From Marinomonas sp. SBI8L (lineage in GTDB: Bacteria > Pseudomonadota > Gammaproteobacteria > Pseudomonadales > Marinomonadaceae): DNA of 64,000 nt. Where the stretch lies: NCBI RefSeq assembly GCF_001624705.1, contig NZ_JSEO01000004.1, forward strand, positions 1-64,000, written 5' to 3'. Positions 62,850 to 64,000 of this stretch are shown here, in pieces. A program made the translations under genes and the position numbers. Positions within the stretch are counted from its first letter, which is position 1; every line of letters begins with the position of its first letter. The notes beneath the pieces were generated by a model. It saw only the letters and a list, made by a program, of their open reading frames with translations. It ran no database searches and was not told the origin of the DNA.

Positions 62850-64000
62850 TTACTGAAAGCTTCTGTACAAAGGCGTGCCGTCAGGGCGTAATGCAGGAAC
62901 AATAGCATTGCGATAAATAATGGGAGTTGATTCATGTGTGATGAATCGATATGAACCAGATTCTTCCATAATATCTTGCATCTTTTGATACATGATCGAA
63001 CGTTTTGGTTCAGATGATTCACTCAGCGCCTTTTCATGAAGCTCATCAAACTCTTGATTACGAAAGCGCTCCCAGTTCCAAACACCCACTTGCTTTTCGA
63101 CAAACCACTGGCTTGCATAATAAGGATCTGGCGTCATAGAGAATCGGTTCATCACCAGCTCAATATTTTTCCAACGATCACCAGAACTTTCAGAACCTAA
63201 TGCCCAGAAAGAACCTGATTCATGTAGGTTAACTGTTAAACGAATACCCACAGTTGCCATTGTCGCCTGCATAATTTGTGCAGCTGTCACAAAGGTACTC
63301 TTGTTCAAAATATCAATGGATAAGTCCAGCCCAGACCCGTAGCCAGCTTCATTTAGAAGTTGCTTAGCTTTTGCATAATCTGCTGCAGGTGCCAGTATGC
63401 TTTTCTCTCTATGGCCAGTTAGTCCAGGGGCGATAATCCCTGTGGCGGCATCAGCAGCATCAAAATAGGCAGCAGCGAGAATAGAAGGTACATCAATTGA
63501 AAGCTGGATCGCTTGACGAACTTTAGGGTCTAACAGTTTGCTGTTTTCCTGGTTGATTCCCACCCAAACGTAAAATAGAGAAGGGTTTTCACTTAATAGC
63601 GAGTCCTTAGGCGGTGTATCACGGTAGTTTTGCAATGAACTCAAGCTGATACGGGTAAAGTCTATATCACCTGCTTCAAAAGCAATTTCAGCCGTTTTTT
63701 CATCATCTATCTGGTGAATATGAATTTCATCATAAACTGGCATCTTGCCTGTCCATAATGGATTTCGTTCTAGAATAACAACTTGTTTAGGCTTCCACTC
63801 TTTAATTTGAAATGGGCCAGAAATAGCAGGCGGCTTACTACCAAACTTACCACCAACAGATTCAACCGCTTTCTTTGATAAAATATTACCAGCCGCATAA
63901 GGCAGCGTAATATTCCAAAGTGGTTGGAAAGCCTCTTTTAATACGATAACCCCTGTATATTTTCCGGTTACCTCAACATGGTCTAAGGTTCCCCAATCTG
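62850..64000 (-). CDS. ABC transporter substrate-binding protein family 5 (partial, N-terminus off window)
   Basis: The frame is open to the right edge (base 63998 is the first base of a codon, reading DWGTLDHVEVTG...), so 383 C-terminal codons are present and the start lies beyond 64000. The segment PAISGPFQIKEWKPKQ then NPLWTGKMPVYDEIHI is typical of the SBP_bac_5 (dipeptide/oligopeptide/nickel) family. It delivers a substrate, possibly a peptide, to the permease encoded downstream. Substrate cannot be told from this part. It is the first gene of the operon with both permeases and ATPases. Confidence 0.93.
   Translation of the reverse strand, partial: DWGTLDHVEVTGKYTGVIVLKEAFQPLWNITLPYAAGNILSKKAVESVGGKFGSKPPAISGPFQIKEWKPKQVVILERNPLWTGKMPVYDEIHIHQIDDEKTAEIAFEAGDIDFTRISLSSLQNYRDTPPKDSLLSENPSLFYVWVGINQENSKLLDPKVRQAIQLSIDVPSILAAAYFDAADAATGIIAPGLTGHREKSILAPAADYAKAKQLLNEAGYGSGLDLSIDILNKSTFVTAAQIMQATMATVGIRLTVNLHESGSFWALGSESSGDRWKNIELVMNRFSMTPDPYYASQWFVEKQVGVWNWERFRNQEFDELHEKALSESSEPKRSIMYQKMQDIMEESGSYRFITHESTPIIYRNAIVPALRPDGTPLYRSFQ

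Overview
The window looks like chromosomal DNA of an AT-rich marine gammaproteobacterium, most likely Marinomonas or a close Oceanospirillaceae relative. This is inferred from the gene mix (monomeric NADP isocitrate dehydrogenase, BCCT carrier, tripartite tricarboxylate transporter, che2-type chemotaxis operon), not from a database match. No phage or transposase gene is visible.

Layout. 1-358: the 5' end of a 16S rRNA gene on the minus strand, with boxA leader and promoter. 446-2106: msrA and an unknown protein. 2145-2638: five identical tandem initiator tRNA-fMet genes behind one promoter. 2666-13965: a ten-gene minus-strand chemotaxis operon in the cheY-cheA-cheW-MCP-cheR-cheD-cheB order of the Pseudomonas Che2 / Vibrio cluster III class. 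It is preceded by a short MCP-like protein, a STAS protein and a PP2C phosphatase with a degenerate receiver. 14373-23524: a TauE-type permease, then a catabolic locus around a LysR regulator. On one side are two unknown proteins; on the other a semialdehyde dehydrogenase, an M19-like protein without its usual metal ligands, a BCCT carrier and a RidA protein. The locus probably handles a betaine-like compound.

23885-31161 holds the most striking feature. A Hachiman defence system (HamA nuclease, HamB helicase) and a convergent unknown gene lie between two copies of the junction of an MFS gene and a solute-binding-protein gene. The left copy keeps the MFS 3' end plus a decayed end of the binding-protein gene; the right copy is a 112-bp MFS fragment next to the intact binding-protein gene. 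This marks a compact 4.8-kb island inserted between two convergent housekeeping genes. 30073-36549: a periplasmic binding protein, histidine kinase and response regulator, next to a tctCBA transporter.

36946-52000 is ordinary chromosome: bfd with Fur-box-like sites, a class V aminotransferase, a DUF3010 protein, a DMT exporter, icd, an FAH hydrolase, an HDOD protein, azlCD with its XRE-cupin regulator, WYL, Lrp and LysR regulators, and a MATE pump. 51749-56023 encodes a large hybrid histidine kinase and a response regulator. 56297-57838 is an alpha/beta hydrolase and a TetR regulator that share an identical 18-bp putative operator. 58914-64000 is a dipeptide-type ABC importer whose binding protein runs off the right edge.

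Working together: the che operon forms a signalling array with built-in adaptation (CheR, CheB, CheD). The tct region and the dpp-like operon are uptake modules with leader or attenuator hairpins after the binding-protein genes. Several regulators sit divergently beside their probable targets (XRE-azlCD, LysR-MATE, Lrp-Gate-domain protein, LysR-dehydrogenase).
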